Assembly: GCF_963583255.1 (NCBI RefSeq)
Contig: NC_084818.1
Coordinates: 11,658,222 to 11,722,221, forward strand
Length of the DNA: 64,000 bases
Source: Pyrus communis
Taxonomy: Eukaryota; Streptophyta; Magnoliopsida; Rosales; Rosaceae
Direction of reading: 5' to 3'
A model generated the notes under the pieces. It made no database searches. It was not told the DNA's origin and saw only the letters and a program-made list of their open reading frames with translations. This document shows positions 24,572 through 35,211 of the stretch, piece by piece. Position 1 is the first letter of the stretch; every line of letters begins with the position of its first letter. The position numbers and the translations under genes are program-made.

Positions 24572-27541
24572 TTATTCATCGAGCATTCTTCGTTGCCTGA
24601 ACAATGTCACCCTGACATAAAGCCAATCATTTAAACCATTCAAGAGCTTGAAGTACGTGTATCTCCATGACCGGTTGAATATCAAACTCCCACAAACTCC
24701 CCATAATCCAATGACAAATCCAAGCCCCAAAGTCACGTAAAATCCAGGTGTTATAAACCCGTCATTATCTTCATCTTGATTCTCAACCACCGGTTTCTCC
24801 TTCAAAGTTGTTTCCTTAGGAGAGCACATATGTTCAAGTGGAATTCCACAAAGGAGAGGATTTCCGGCAAAAACAGAGGTGTCATAGGGTTGTAGTTGAG
24901 ACCCGAGGGGAATTTTTCCAGACAGGTTGTTGTTGGACAAGTCCAACTTACCAAGGCTAGATATTCCAATGAGACTTGTTGGAATTGAACCATGTATTTG
25001 GTTGTTTGACAAATCAAGCAAATCTAAAGACTGCAACTTCCCTATTTTTGGAGTTATTTGACCTGTTAAGTTGTTTCTTGATAGGTTTAAAGAAATCAAC
25101 CCCACAAGATCAGTAACTTCACTAGGAATCTCTCCTGTTAATCGATTACTTGACAGATGGATACTCTTTACAAGCCCTAGAGTACTTTTGTATTTGGACA
25201 TTATTCCATTCCATATCAAGGATGCTTCGTCATCATAACCATCAATAGCAGTGAAGAATGACTTTGAGTGAGTGATGGTTAGACTTGAACTTCCTCTTAG
25301 AGCCAAATGAGTCAAATTGTTGAGACATTTGGGTATACTTCCGGAGATGCTATTGATCGAAAAATCTAGAATCTGAATGCTTCCCATATTACACAATTGT
25401 GATGGAATGCTTCCATAGAAGTGATTAGAGCGGAGGATAAGAATAGTCAAATTTGGAAATCCAACCCCTAACCATTCAGGTATCAAACCTGATAATTTAT
25501 TTTCTCCAACATCAAAAACCACGAGACTTGAACAGTTCTTCAAAGATGAAGGCAATTCTCCCACAAGTCCATTATTGTTTAGGTTCAATGTTTGAATTGA
25601 AGATAAAGAGCCCATTGTGGCAGGAATTCTCCCCAAAAAAAGGTTGTCACTCAAATCAAGAACTAAAAGATTTTTGAAATGAGTCCAGTAATCGGCAAGT
25701 TCTCCATGTAAATGGTTGCTCGAGAGATCAAGCAATCTTAAATTACTTGCGTTAATTGGAAACAACAAAGAGAACAACCCTGAAAACTTATTGTGGGAGA
25801 GAAAGAGAGATGACGAGGCTTTCAATAGGAATGGAGGGACTTCACCTTCCAATTGGTTCCAACTCAAATTTAGTAGACGAGAGAAACATACAAAATTGAT
25901 TTGCGAGTTTGGAATTGTTCCTCTAATTTGGTTGTTGGAGAGATCTACATGACCAATTTCAGGAGCATGAGACAGCCTTTCCCAAAACCAACTTGGAAGA
26001 ATATCAGAAATTCCTGCATTAGAAATATCAAGACTCTGATAACTTTTTTGAGTTCGAAGCCAGTTTGGAAAATGTGGACCCATCTTGCAAGACCCCAAGA
26101 TTATAGAATCCAATTGGAAGGGAGGAACCCATGTAGAATGGAAGTTTAAAGTTAGGGAGGTAGAGGACAGAGACAAAGATCTTAATCTGGAGAGACCCGA
26201 GAAATGACTTTCTGAAATCATCCCTTCAAATTGGTTAGAAGAGAGATCTAGATATGCAAGAGAGCTCATGTTTCCAATGACATCGGGAAATAAGCCAGTT
26301 AACTGGTTGTAAGAGACGTCAAGATGAACAAGGGTGGCATTGTATTTGGACAACCAAAGAAATATGGAAGAAGTGAGTTGGTTGGAACTGAGGTCAACAT
26401 GAGCAAAAGATTTTGAAGAATTTATGTTAAAAAGAGTACTGGAATGGATTACAGGAGAAGGAAGACCACACCCCTGTAATGTCAAGTTTGTAAGTTTAGG
26501 GAGCTTACTAACTATTTCCAGCCAGTCAGGAACATTACTGAGATTATTGTAACTCAGGTCCAAATATGTTAAAGCAGAAAGATGAGGCAGCCATGAATTC
26601 AGATTTTTTACATTAGCAAAGTTATTGGATCTGAGATTGGATCTGAGATCAAGATGAACAAGGGTGGCATTGTATTTGGACAACCAAAGAAATATGGAAG
26701 AAGTGAGTTGGTTGTAATTGAGGTCAACATGAGCAAGAGATCTGGAAGAATTTATGTTAAAAAGAGTACTGGAATGAATTAGAGGAGAAGGAAGACTGCA
26801 ATAAGACAGAGACAAGTTTGTAAGTTTAGGGAGCTTATTAACTACTTCCAGCCAGTCAGGAACATTACTAAGATTATTGAAACTCAGGTCCAAATATGTT
26901 AAAGAAGAAAGACGAGGCAGCCATGAATTCATGTTTTCTACATTAGCAAAGTGATTGGACCTGAGATCAAGATATTGCAAGCGTGTAAGGTTTCCGACCT
27001 GGCTTGGAAATCGACCACCAAAAGAAGTATCCCAGAGATTGAGGTGTCTTAAATTGGAAAGAGAACCAATGAAATATGGAAGTTGGGTCCCAGTGAAGTT
27101 AACGGAAGAAAGGTCCAAATATTTCAAATGCTGCAACTCAATTAGTTTAGGACTCATCATTTTACCTTGAAAATAATATTCGGGATACTCCGGTTGTCCT
27201 TTCTGTTGAAGTGAGTAAGCTTCATTCAAAAAATACCACCCAAGATCAAGTTGAGTAACATGGTTGGTTCGGTTGCTGCAGTGGACGCCTACCCATTTGC
27301 AACAATCTTGCTTCTGTTCTTCTCTTCCCCACGAAGAGAGGAGATTGTAGTCATCCACGAGGCCCAGTTTGAAAGCAAGGAGTGCTTCTCTTTCCCTCTC
27401 AAAGCACCTCGTCACTCCTGCTGAAGAAATATTATTGAATCCAAGGGAAAGGGAAGGGTTGACAACACATTGTAGTAAAATTACCACCACAATTAAAGCA
27501 CGAAAGAGTTTGTTCAAGCACCTGATTCCGTCACCCTCCAT
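24572..27541 (-). CDS. RLP2: EIX-like leucine-rich repeat receptor-like protein, 989 aa
   Basis: Single-exon paralogue of RLP1 with the same plan: signal segment (about 13-28), N-cap cysteines (CCKWVGVHC at 80-88), extracellular LRR array, island (SLIWNGIMSKYKS), C-cap (GNPLLCGIPLEHMC), acidic juxtamembrane stretch (NQDEDNDG), one membrane helix (about 933-954) and a short basic tail with NRSWRYTYF. There is no kinase domain, so signalling would need a partner kinase such as SOBIR1 (known for the family). It is 108 residues longer than RLP1 because of a tandem duplication of about four LRRs (26313-26965). N-glycosylation-type NxS/T sites are frequent in the LRRs. A W-box core (TTGACT, minus strand, 27804-27809) lies about 265 bp upstream. 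The frame is intact. Ligand unknown. Confidence 0.93.
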   Translation of the reverse strand: MEGDGIRCLNKLFRALIVVVILLQCVVNPSLSLGFNNISSAGVTRCFEREREALLAFKLGLVDDYNLLSSWGREEQKQDCCKWVGVHCSNRTNHVTQLDLGWYFLNEAYSLQQKGQPEYPEYYFQGKMMSPKLIELQHLKYLDLSSVNFTGTQLPYFIGSLSNLRHLNLWDTSFGGRFPSQVGNLTRLQYLDLRSNHFANVENMNSWLPRLSSLTYLDLSFNNLSNVPDWLEVVNKLPKLTNLSLSYCSLPSPLIHSSTLFNINSSRSLAHVDLNYNQLTSSIFLWLSKYNATLVHLDLRSNLRSNNFANVKNLNSWLPHLSALTYLDLSYNNLSNVPDWLEIVSKLPKLTNLTLQGCGLPSPVIHSSTLFNINSSKSFAHVDLSSNQLTSSIFLWLSKYNATLVHLDVSYNQLTGLFPDVIGNMSSLAYLDLSSNQFEGMISESHFSGLSRLRSLSLSSTSLTLNFHSTWVPPFQLDSIILGSCKMGPHFPNWLRTQKSYQSLDISNAGISDILPSWFWERLSHAPEIGHVDLSNNQIRGTIPNSQINFVCFSRLLNLSWNQLEGEVPPFLLKASSSLFLSHNKFSGLFSLLFPINASNLRLLDLSSNHLHGELADYWTHFKNLLVLDLSDNLFLGRIPATMGSLSSIQTLNLNNNGLVGELPSSLKNCSSLVVFDVGENKLSGLIPEWLGVGFPNLTILILRSNHFYGSIPSQLCNMGSIQILDFSINSISGSIPKCLNNLTHLALRGSSSLTITHSKSFFTAIDGYDDEASLIWNGIMSKYKSTLGLVKSIHLSSNRLTGEIPSEVTDLVGLISLNLSRNNLTGQITPKIGKLQSLDLLDLSNNQIHGSIPTSLIGISSLGKLDLSNNNLSGKIPLGSQLQPYDTSVFAGNPLLCGIPLEHMCSPKETTLKEKPVVENQDEDNDGFITPGFYVTLGLGFVIGLWGVCGSLIFNRSWRYTYFKLLNGLNDWLYVRVTLFRQRRMLDE
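26313..26965 (-). repeat. Intragenic tandem duplication of an LRR block in RLP2
   Basis: Two adjacent units of about 325 bp (roughly 26313-26637 and 26641-26965) encode near-identical stretches: each runs through LTYLDLS.NNLSNVPDWLE, KLPKLTNL and NINSS to SIFLWLSKYNATLVHLD. RLP1 has one such unit. The boundary carries a short duplicated motif (GGATCTGAGA twice at about 26626-26647), giving the irregular peptide DLRSNLRSNNFANV. The difference of 108 residues between RLP2 and RLP1 equals one unit. Confidence 0.9.
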
Positions 27542-27650
27542 CTTAATTGAACTAAATCAACCAAGAGACAATTGAAGAAGGAAGAAAAACTGTGGATTCA
27601 GGATTTTGATTTAGGAGCAAAAGGAAAGCTGCAAGTGTAGTTCAAATGGT

Positions 27651-28200
27651 GAGGACTCAGGGGGTATGGAAAACAACCGACAGTGTAATGTGTTGGGTGT
27701 GAATAAATGTTGATTGGGAAAACTAGGTTTTATAGTTTGTTAGAATAATGTATTGCCTTAGAGTTAGGCATGAATCTTACTTTACATGGGCTGCTTTCTC
27801 TCAAGTCAAAAGTAAAAAGGGCAGGCAGAGATATAATTACTCAAAAACGTGTTTGTTGTTTTTTTGTATATGTAAGAAAGAGGACTTTCGTTGAATTGGG
27901 GAGAATCCATGCGTGGGAAAGGGACGGCTTCAGGCCATAACAACTCATAAAAATTATGCTAAATTGACCGACTTAAATGTATTTGCATAGAAATTATGCT
28001 AAATTGCTGTTAGTGAAGAATCATCACTGTCATTTGATCAAGACAATACTTATGGTCTTTTAGCACAACAGTTCCTTGCGTTTTATTCACTTGTGACTGT
28101 TCGTTTATCAAGAGGACTAATTCAAAAGACATTAAGCAGAGAGAGCTTCAAATCACAACTCATGACAACGAGAATCAAGCAAGCAAAGAGAAATAAATCA
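27651..28200. other. RLP2 5' flank, no gene
   Basis: AT-rich upstream sequence. Parts (AATGTATTG, GGCATGAATCTT, then a GTCAAAAGT tract and AATCCATGCGTGGGA) recur in segment A at about 330-535 and, in part, at 29316-29390. This suggests that copies of an RLP upstream region are scattered in the cluster. No coding sequence. Confidence 0.4.
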
Positions 28201-28204
28201 AAAC

Positions 28205-28573
28205 CTGAGATTCTTATCAACATGCTTGTCCCTTATGGGCTCTGCAACTTCCTCAATACCATGAAAAGCCTCAAAATCCTACACATTACACACAAGAAAA
28301 CAATTGAATCATAAAAAACCCATCATTGCTCTGAAACCAATCACAATAAGGGGTGTTTTCAATTGGATGTATTTTAAGCATCCACATATCTTACGTCTTC
28401 CCTTAAGATTTCGAGGGAATTTAATCAAAACTTTATATGGAATCTCTACAAATCAATAAAACTCCATAAATTTGACGCAAAACTGAAGTTTGAAGCTTTA
28501 CCATTTGATTAGCTGATGAATCCAACATCATAGCAATCAAAGCATAGGGAACTTTGTAGCCTTCCAACTTCTT
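28205..28573 (-). pseudogene. Two-exon fragment of an unidentified host gene
   Basis: Minus-strand exon-like blocks: 28502-28573 encodes KKLEGYKVPYALIAMMLDSS and continues ANQM up to a GTAAAG donor. After an intron, 28205-28278 (acceptor TGTAG) encodes DFEAFHGIEEVAEPIRDK and continues HVDKNLR before a GT donor. Both are open, in compatible phase 0, and have normal codon use, so they look like genuine coding exons rather than chance. I do not recognise the protein. The upstream exon start is separated from its acceptor (ATACAG near 28785) by the MITE at 28577-28775. No neighbouring exons were found within about 1 kb, so it is probably a captured or relic fragment. Confidence 0.45.
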
Positions 28574-28576
28574 TAC

Positions 28577-28775
28577 GGAAATGGATCCTCTCTGGATCCA
28601 TTCCTATCTAATCCACCTAGTTCGAGATCCGGACCGTTCAAATTTGATCCAACGGTTACAAACATGGGGCTCCTTTAAAAGTGATAATAACTTTAGCTGT
28701 TGGATCAAATTTGAACGGTCCGAATTCTGGAATAGGTGGATTAGGTGGGAATGGATCCGGATAGGATCCATTTCC
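28577..28775. mobile_element. Foldback MITE with a perfect 9-bp target duplication (Mutator-like)
   Basis: The ends are an inverted repeat of about 80 bp (GGAAATGGATCC at the left end; GGATCCATTTCC at the right; GACCGTTCAAATTTGATCCA near the centre on both arms). Flanking CTTCTTTAC is duplicated exactly (28568-28576 and 28776-28784). Nine-base duplications are typical of Mutator-like elements. The insertion is at the 5' edge of an exon of the unidentified gene fragment and removes its splice acceptor. Confidence 0.88.
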
Positions 28776-29454
28776 CTTCTTTACTGTATTTTCATAACTT
28801 GAGTTAAGTCAAATTACAGTATAATTTTCACCTCAGTGATCAGGGAGTCGAATCCAAGCATCTAAGGCTGCAAATCAATTTAGAGAATTAAGGGATTTGT
28901 GAGATATACGTGAAGTCGAATGGTGATTATTGTATTTTGGTAAACTCTGATTTATTGTGTATTTGACTCGTATATTTAATAAATCGATTTCCAATTCATT
29001 CCAACCTATTTATTCTTCTGTATCATTTTTAAATGAATTATTCTTCAAACTTGTTTCAGTTTCTTTTTATTTATTTTATTTTTATTCGCGTATCGGGTGC
29101 AGGATCAATTCTTTCATCATTTCGAGTCTGGGGCGTGACAATACCTCACTCGATGAAAATAGTTGTCGGAATCACTGGAAAAAAGCGGAACAAAATCAAA
29201 ATTTCCACAATGCAAAATAAAAAATCCCACGGTATTAGAAGGAAAAACTTTTTCATACAAACTGAGACAATAAATGACAAAAAAAATCAAAATTTTCACA
29301 ATGCAAACAGAAAATGTATTGACTTGAATTAGTGATTTTTTGTCTTGAATTTATTACATGTATTTGCCTTACCATTTGGCATGAATCTTTCAATCTCCGT
29401 CTCCAATTGAATGGTAGATGCAGGCAGGGATGAAGCCAAAAAATCTGTATAGAT

Positions 29455-29610
29455 GAGGGCATTGTTAAAGAACAATCGTTTACAATATTTGAGAACTTGA
29501 AGTGTACTTGAATATCTCCATGACCTATTGTATATCAATGTGCCACAAACGCCTCAAAATCCAACAACGAACCCAATCCCTATACTGATGTAAAATCCTC
29601 TCTAGGCATC
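29455..29610 (-). pseudogene. RLP 3'-end relic
   Basis: Matches the membrane-anchor and tail end of the RLP genes: the complement of the NRSWRY region (ATCTCCATGACCTATTG) and the adjacent transmembrane region (CAAAATCCAACAACGAACCC) is recognisable. Stops and frameshifts are present and no LRR sequence follows on the right. It marks a former RLP unit in the cluster. Confidence 0.75.
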
Positions 29611-29670
29611 CATTGCAGGGATTCATGTCAGCGATAAAAGAAAAATTATTTCTCCACTCATCAAGTACTA

Positions 29671-29864
29671 AGAGCATCTCCAATGGGAGACCCTATTGTT
29701 GGGTCTCCACCACCACTCTTGAGAACTCTTTTAGGGGCTTCAAGGTAATATTTGGGTCTCTAAATGAATATTGTCTTCAATGAAAAGTCCTTATAGTAGA
29801 ATACATAAATGTAGGGACTAAAATATTAGAAAAAAAACGTTGTTAATGTCGTTGGAGCATTGCT
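29671..29864. mobile_element. Probable MITE with degenerate inverted ends
   Basis: Left end AGAGCATCTCCAATGGGAG; right end GTTGGAGCATTGCT, whose reverse complement AGCAATGCTCCAAC is a diverged form of the left. This AGCATCTCCAA type of terminus is common among plant MITEs. No target duplication was confirmed. Confidence 0.4.
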
Positions 29865-30007
29865 ATTGATAAAAACAAGAACAAAAAGCCAAAAAGCTAT
29901 CTCTAGGTATTCCAATGGTTAAAGAAGAAGAGGATAAATGACCTCTATTCCGGCCCATTAGAAACCCTTTGTCCTTATGCTGTGGTGTCCAAGGTCCCCA
30001 TCGGAGA

Positions 30008-30312
30008 TCAATAATTCCAGTAGACAGCATAATTTGATAAATTGAGACTCTTTGATGCACCATATATGGGTTGGTCTTTACCTAATTTGCTTTCCACCAA
30101 ACTTCTTTTTTCTCGATTCTACCAAGGTATTGAAATCCTAGTTTAAAGGACTTTGAAGCGGTACCTTCCTTAAAGTTCAACCATGTTCATTAGAGTCAAA
30201 TTAAGACCAAGAAGCACAATTAGCTATGCAATAATTCCACCAGACAACATGATTGATAAAATGAGACTTTTTGATGCATCAGATATAGCTGATTCTTTAC
30301 CAAATATACTTA
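30008..30312. repeat. Diverged direct repeat, about 80 bp, 224-bp spacing
   Basis: ATTCCAGTAGACAGCATAAT... at about 30015 and ATTCCACCAGACAACATGAT... at about 30233 continue in parallel through GAGACT.TTTGATGCA.CA.ATAT and TTTACC.AAT. The copies are clearly diverged. The surrounding 29.9-30.8 kb is AT-rich with no gene that I can see. Confidence 0.5.
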
Positions 30313-30844
30313 CCACGTAATTTACTGCTTTTCTAGTTTGCCTTACATAATTTTGAAAAGAGAAATGTTAAGAGACTCTCAAAGTGCATAGACTCTCCAT
30401 TACCTCATGCATTTTGCACAATATTTTATAATATTGTCATGAATTGTGTAAAAAACATGAGGTGGCGGAGTGATTATAGAGAGTCATACTTTTGAGAGAG
30501 TCCCTGTAGTATTTTTCTTTCGAAATAATTATGTATTTATATAATATTGAATTATGCCCACCCGCTAGGTTTTGATAAAATATAATTACTTTATAATAAT
30601 TCTACCAAGACCGTATATATATATTATATTAAGGGTGATTTTGTATAAAATCAATACAAAGTTACCATATTGACAATAGATCAACAATATTTATGTTAAT
30701 TATAAATATGTCAATCATATATTGTGACACTTAAATGCATTTAAAATAAACAAAAATTATAAAATCTGCCATTACAGTTGGCACGCACTTCAACTAACAT
30801 CCCCTTTCTCATATTTTTCATATTTTGGAATAGGTCAAAAAGGA

Positions 30845-31290
30845 TCAGATACTGCAACGCAGTGTCTGTTTCCTGATTCTGTTTTTTACACTTGAATTCA
30901 GACGCTGCATTGCAGTGTTCGTTTCCTGTTTCCCTTTTTTTTTATCACTCACGCCTTCTATGCTTTATTCTGTTTCAATTTTATTATTTTTTATTCAAAA
31001 ACTACAACGCAATGTATGTTTCCTTTTTTATTTATTTGTTTGTTTTACATTTTGATTTAGAAACTACAACGTAGTGTCTGTTTCCTGGGTTTTTTTTTTT
31101 TTTGTCCGTTTCCTTATTCTATTTTTCTTTTCTTTACATTTTGATTTAGAAACTACGTCGTAGTATTTGTTTCTTGGTTTTTTTTTTTTTTTTTTTTTTT
31201 GTTTTTTTTTTTTGGCATTTTGATTGTTCATTTCCTGGTTCTATTTTTACATTTCTATTTAGACGCTGCATTAATGTCCATTTCCTAGTT
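30845..31290 (+). repeat. Minisatellite-like array, units of about 70-110 bp
   Basis: Six or more degenerate units carry an ACTACAACG.AGTGTCTGTTTCCTGG-like core, often with TTTACATTTTGATTTAGA before it: near 30852, 30900, 31003, 31062, 31152 and 31259. Poly-T runs separate the units. The array ends at the left edge of segment A', and its last units also occur at the very start of the window. Confidence 0.7.
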
Positions 31291-32496
31291 TTCTTCTTCT
31301 TTGCATCATCATTTCCACATTTCATGGAGTCTCTCCCAACCCATAAAATTATTGAAAAGAATAAAATGATACACTATTAGAAGGGATAATTTGTTCCAAA
31401 GTCTTCTTTTCTTCTAGCATTGGAATCGTCACAACTTGCAAAGAAGAGACAATTAAAGAATGAAGAATACAAACTGAGAAAATAAATGACGAACAAAATT
31501 AAAATTTTCACCAAGCCAATTGAAATGTATTGACTTTGTCCTTTGGCAGGAATATTTCATGTGCAACTTTCTAAAAGTCAAAAGTCAAAAATCAAAACCA
31601 CATTTGTTGTTATTTGTTTCTTTTTTTATGTAAAAAATAGGAATTTCTTTAAAGTGGAGAGATTAACGGCTGACAAGACTTGTGGAAAATTGGTATAGGA
31701 GGAATGAAGAATCAATGCGTGGGAGTGCGTGGGGTTTAATACGCTCTTTTCCACGAGACCGACATCTCTTTTTCTGGTGGGGTGGGGGAGGTCCCCGGGT
31801 TTGGTTTTGGGGGGTTGTTGAGAAATTTCATTTGAATCTATATAACTTATTTCTACAATAAATTTACTCTCTACATCCATATTAATTTTAATTAAACCAT
31901 CAATATCTCTTTGAATTCAAATTTACTACCTAAACAATCCTCACAAACCCAATTCAGTATGTAAGTTTATCTTTACACATGTTGAGAAAATAAAAACACA
32001 AAATGAGTATTCTACAACTCATTCAAGACGTAATGAGAACAATATATCTTACATATTTATCTGGCGCTTAATCCTTCTTTTGCTGCATATTTCTCATTGC
32101 TCTTTTTCTTCACTGAACCAACCCAAGCGTTGAGGTATTCAAAATATTTTTTAATTTGTAAAAGTTTAGGTATCGTGTGGGTTTCTTTCGTATCTGGTGC
32201 TCCGGGCAAGTTTATTGTTTTGACGAGATTTTACGAAGTATAATTATCCAGTTCAATTATTAACTTCAATAATTCTTGATTTCAATTTTCTGCTCGAGTG
32301 ATGGATATTTCCTCTTAACAAAAAAAGGTTTGGTTCTGACATATATTTATCGGGACACTATCACTAAAAAAGATGATTAGCCATATATATGGACCCTTGA
32401 AACCTAGAACATGTGGTGGCAGAGAAACAAAATACCAAGAAATACATCATCCACCCTTATTGTCTTCAAGCCTATTTGCAGGCAGTATACAACACT

Positions 32497-32838
32497 CTTT
32501 GAATTGTTCCAACGATAGGATAATAGGATTCACTAAATCATTAGAGTTTGCAACAATGAGAGAGTATATAAGCTCACCAATGTTCCCCTCTACACGTAGA
32601 ACAAAATATCTGCAAAACAAATAACATTCAGTCCACCTTGATACAAATCAAAATGCACAAGTAAAACTTACTGCTCAATAAACTTAATGTAAAGGAATCT
32701 TATTGAGAGTAACGTACGCGCATGATGTTTTAACATGAGTCCAATAAAGATACGCTCCAGTTTAGTGAGAATTAGGAAAAACCTGCAGCTATCAGTTACA
32801 GGTTCCACTGGATGAGGGTGCGCGAGCATATAGTTCAC
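32497..32838 (-). pseudogene. Exon-like fragment resembling a NECAP/DUF1681 protein (copy A')
   Basis: The more complete version of the copy-A fragment. Exon-like blocks 32783-32838 and about 32497-32609 join in phase across AG/GT sites to read HPHPVEPVTDSCR then YFVLRVEGNIGELIY and SLIVANSNDLVNP. The HP..VEPV.DS.RYFVLR.E pattern is that of plant NECAP-type clathrin-accessory proteins; the later part departs from the family. No start codon or full-length frame is found. Function is not assigned. Confidence 0.35.
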
Positions 32839-35104
32839 CTGCAAGGATACATCAGAACATCCTTCAATCTCACTGACAACAAACCTACCCTCTCCTTTCT
32901 CTCTCTCTCTGAATTCCTTTCAAATGATAGACAAATACAAGCACCATACACGAAATCATATTTTCACTTCTCCCAAACGCTAAAGCTGAAAAACAAAGTA
33001 GACTTCCAAAATCAAAATAATTGATTTTACCATCCTCAACGTGCTTGAAGCCCAAAAGAACAAAAGCAGAAATGAAAGCAAAGGGAATAACTTCAATCAT
33101 AAATGGACTTAAAGCACTCAATTCAGTGAATTCATTAATCTTCTATCCTTTTTTCCCTCGATTTTCTCGGAAACCAAACAGAAAATGAGAAAAGAGTTAT
33201 AAGCTATTCAAAAGGGAGAAAAGTGCAAATTCTCTATCACTCAATTTCTCATATCAAATAAAAAAAATTAATCCAAACCCAAAACAACATTAAACATAAA
33301 AATTCAAACTTTACTGCCTTTTAGCTCTCTGAATTTACTCTCAAACCAAACACAGAAACTAAACCCAGTAAAAAAATCATCCATTTTTTAAAACCACTTG
33401 TCAATTCAACATAAAAAATAAAAAAAGGAACAGAAACAGTCCTAATTACTCCACGACACTGCGCTTTTTTTGGTCTAGTAATGCTGCAGACATGGAAAAC
33501 TTAAAGCTCAAAAGTAGATATCCAAGAAAATTAAATCCTTCTGCAAGGGATACAACTATTAACAAAGATTTGGGAAATTTCAATTTTCTGAATGAAGCAT
33601 CTCTTCTGAATGACAAACTCAGATCTTGGAAATAAACAATAATATTACTATAGAAAAAGAAAAAAGAAGAAAAATGTAAGCCAGTATTATAGGTGGTCCA
33701 TGGAAATGACAAATTGCACTGCGATAAATCTCCGAATTGCTCATTGTCCACCATCCCCAACTCAAACTCAAATAGAGAGAGGCACCACAGGGGTTAGAAC
33801 TTTAATATTAGCGTTCAACTAAACTTCTAGAATCCCCAAAAAAAGATCCTATTTTGCTAAAGATACCCGAAACTGTGTACAATGCAATGCAAAACCCAAT
33901 CAAATTAAAATCCCTAATATCAAATTTAAGAATCCCAATTAAACAAAAACTGACCTAATTAATTGGATATCCCCGCGAGCACTATTCAAATGTTTCATGA
34001 TAGAAAAGAGGTAGCTGAGAAACCTCATATCTGAGAACTGAACTGAGAAGTTGGTTTACGTTGTGGAACTGAACTGAGAGTCTGCAGCTGTCGGATTCTC
34101 TCTGTCCCAATCAACCAAGTTCTCCATTTCAAACTTCCCATCAAATATTTGACAGCAAACAACCAATAACAATAAAAAATTTAAACCAATCCAAAAACTA
34201 AAATCCTTTTAATTTTCCATGTGTATTCAATGATTTGGTTCCTATAAAAATAGGAAATATGGAATAATTATTTGGAGATAGAATCACATATAGAGCTAGC
34301 AGAGGAAGCAAAGAAGATATGCAAAAGCAAATTAAGAGATCATTATATTACAAATTACAAAAGCTACATAAGCAAATTAAGAGATCCTCATATTTGGAGA
34401 CAGACACACATATAAAGAAGCAAAAACAAATTATTATTGCCGCCCAAATACCTGAAAAACTTAAGGCTAGGGATTTTCACTCTCTTACTGAACAAAAAAA
34501 AAAAAAAAATCCCGTTTCTGAGTAATATAACACAAACTCATCTTATACAGCAAAGAAGCATGGGACTGAGAAATCAGAGCCTAATTTCCAATATCAAAAG
34601 AGTATGAATTATTCAACTTAAACGCTAATTTCGTTAACGAAGATTAAAATAGGCGCAAATTCCATACAATTTATACGTTACCATTGATTCAAGTTCTGGT
34701 AAGGTGTGTGACGGCGATGAGAAGGCGAGGTGTGCAACGGAGATCAAATATACCTGCCATCAACCAAAACCAAATGCAAGCAAAACCCATCAACTAAAAC
34801 CCAGCGCAAGGTAAACCATCAACCAAAACCAATAATTTATCAATTGCAGTAATTAGGTCAAACCCACATTGACATTTCACCCAGAAAAGTTAAAAAAGAA
34901 ACTTTACCTTGCATTGGGCTGTTTCCTGGGCATTTCATGTCCAAACTCCGGGCACTTCATTGGTTGGCGAAAATACCAACGGAGATGAGAAGGCAGGGTG
35001 AACAACGGAGGTCGCAAAGCAGGGATTGAAGAGATAACGAAACAGAGATCGAAGAGATCGTCAATCACGTTGCAGGGTGAGAGTTAAGATACGAAGATAC
35101 TCAC

Positions 35105-35211
35105 AGCCCAAAACGGATGACATCACCAACACGTAAATCCAAATAAACCATTTTGTTCACCTGATTATTAGGCAAGAGAAAACCATTAGGAACAATCAAG
35201 AGCCATCCACA
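35105..35211 (-). other. Exon-like block of an unidentified minus-strand gene
   Basis: Between an acceptor (CTTTGCAG) and a donor (GTGAGTAT) an open frame reads CGWLLIVPNGFLLPNN, then VYVDLRVGDVIRFG. The second part has the look of a beta-strand pair such as those in FHA domains, but this is only a resemblance. Copy A (5022-5124) has lost four bases in the same block and is frameshifted. Not identified. Confidence 0.25.

Larger units (their letters stand above)
20664..27650. repeat. Segmental duplication copy B'
   Basis: Partner of 7904-16540. It holds the SKP1-like exons from the middle of exon 4 onward, the convergent intergenic region and RLP2. The intron site occupied by a Copia element in B is empty here (TGTCTTAGTCG at about 21450-21460), which fixes the insertion as later than the duplication. 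Confidence 0.92.

Noticed and set aside
28900..29145. Possible end of another long LTR (GGGGCGTGACA)
   Set aside because: Only the terminal dozen bases resemble the 48551-51661 family end; no wider match was visible.
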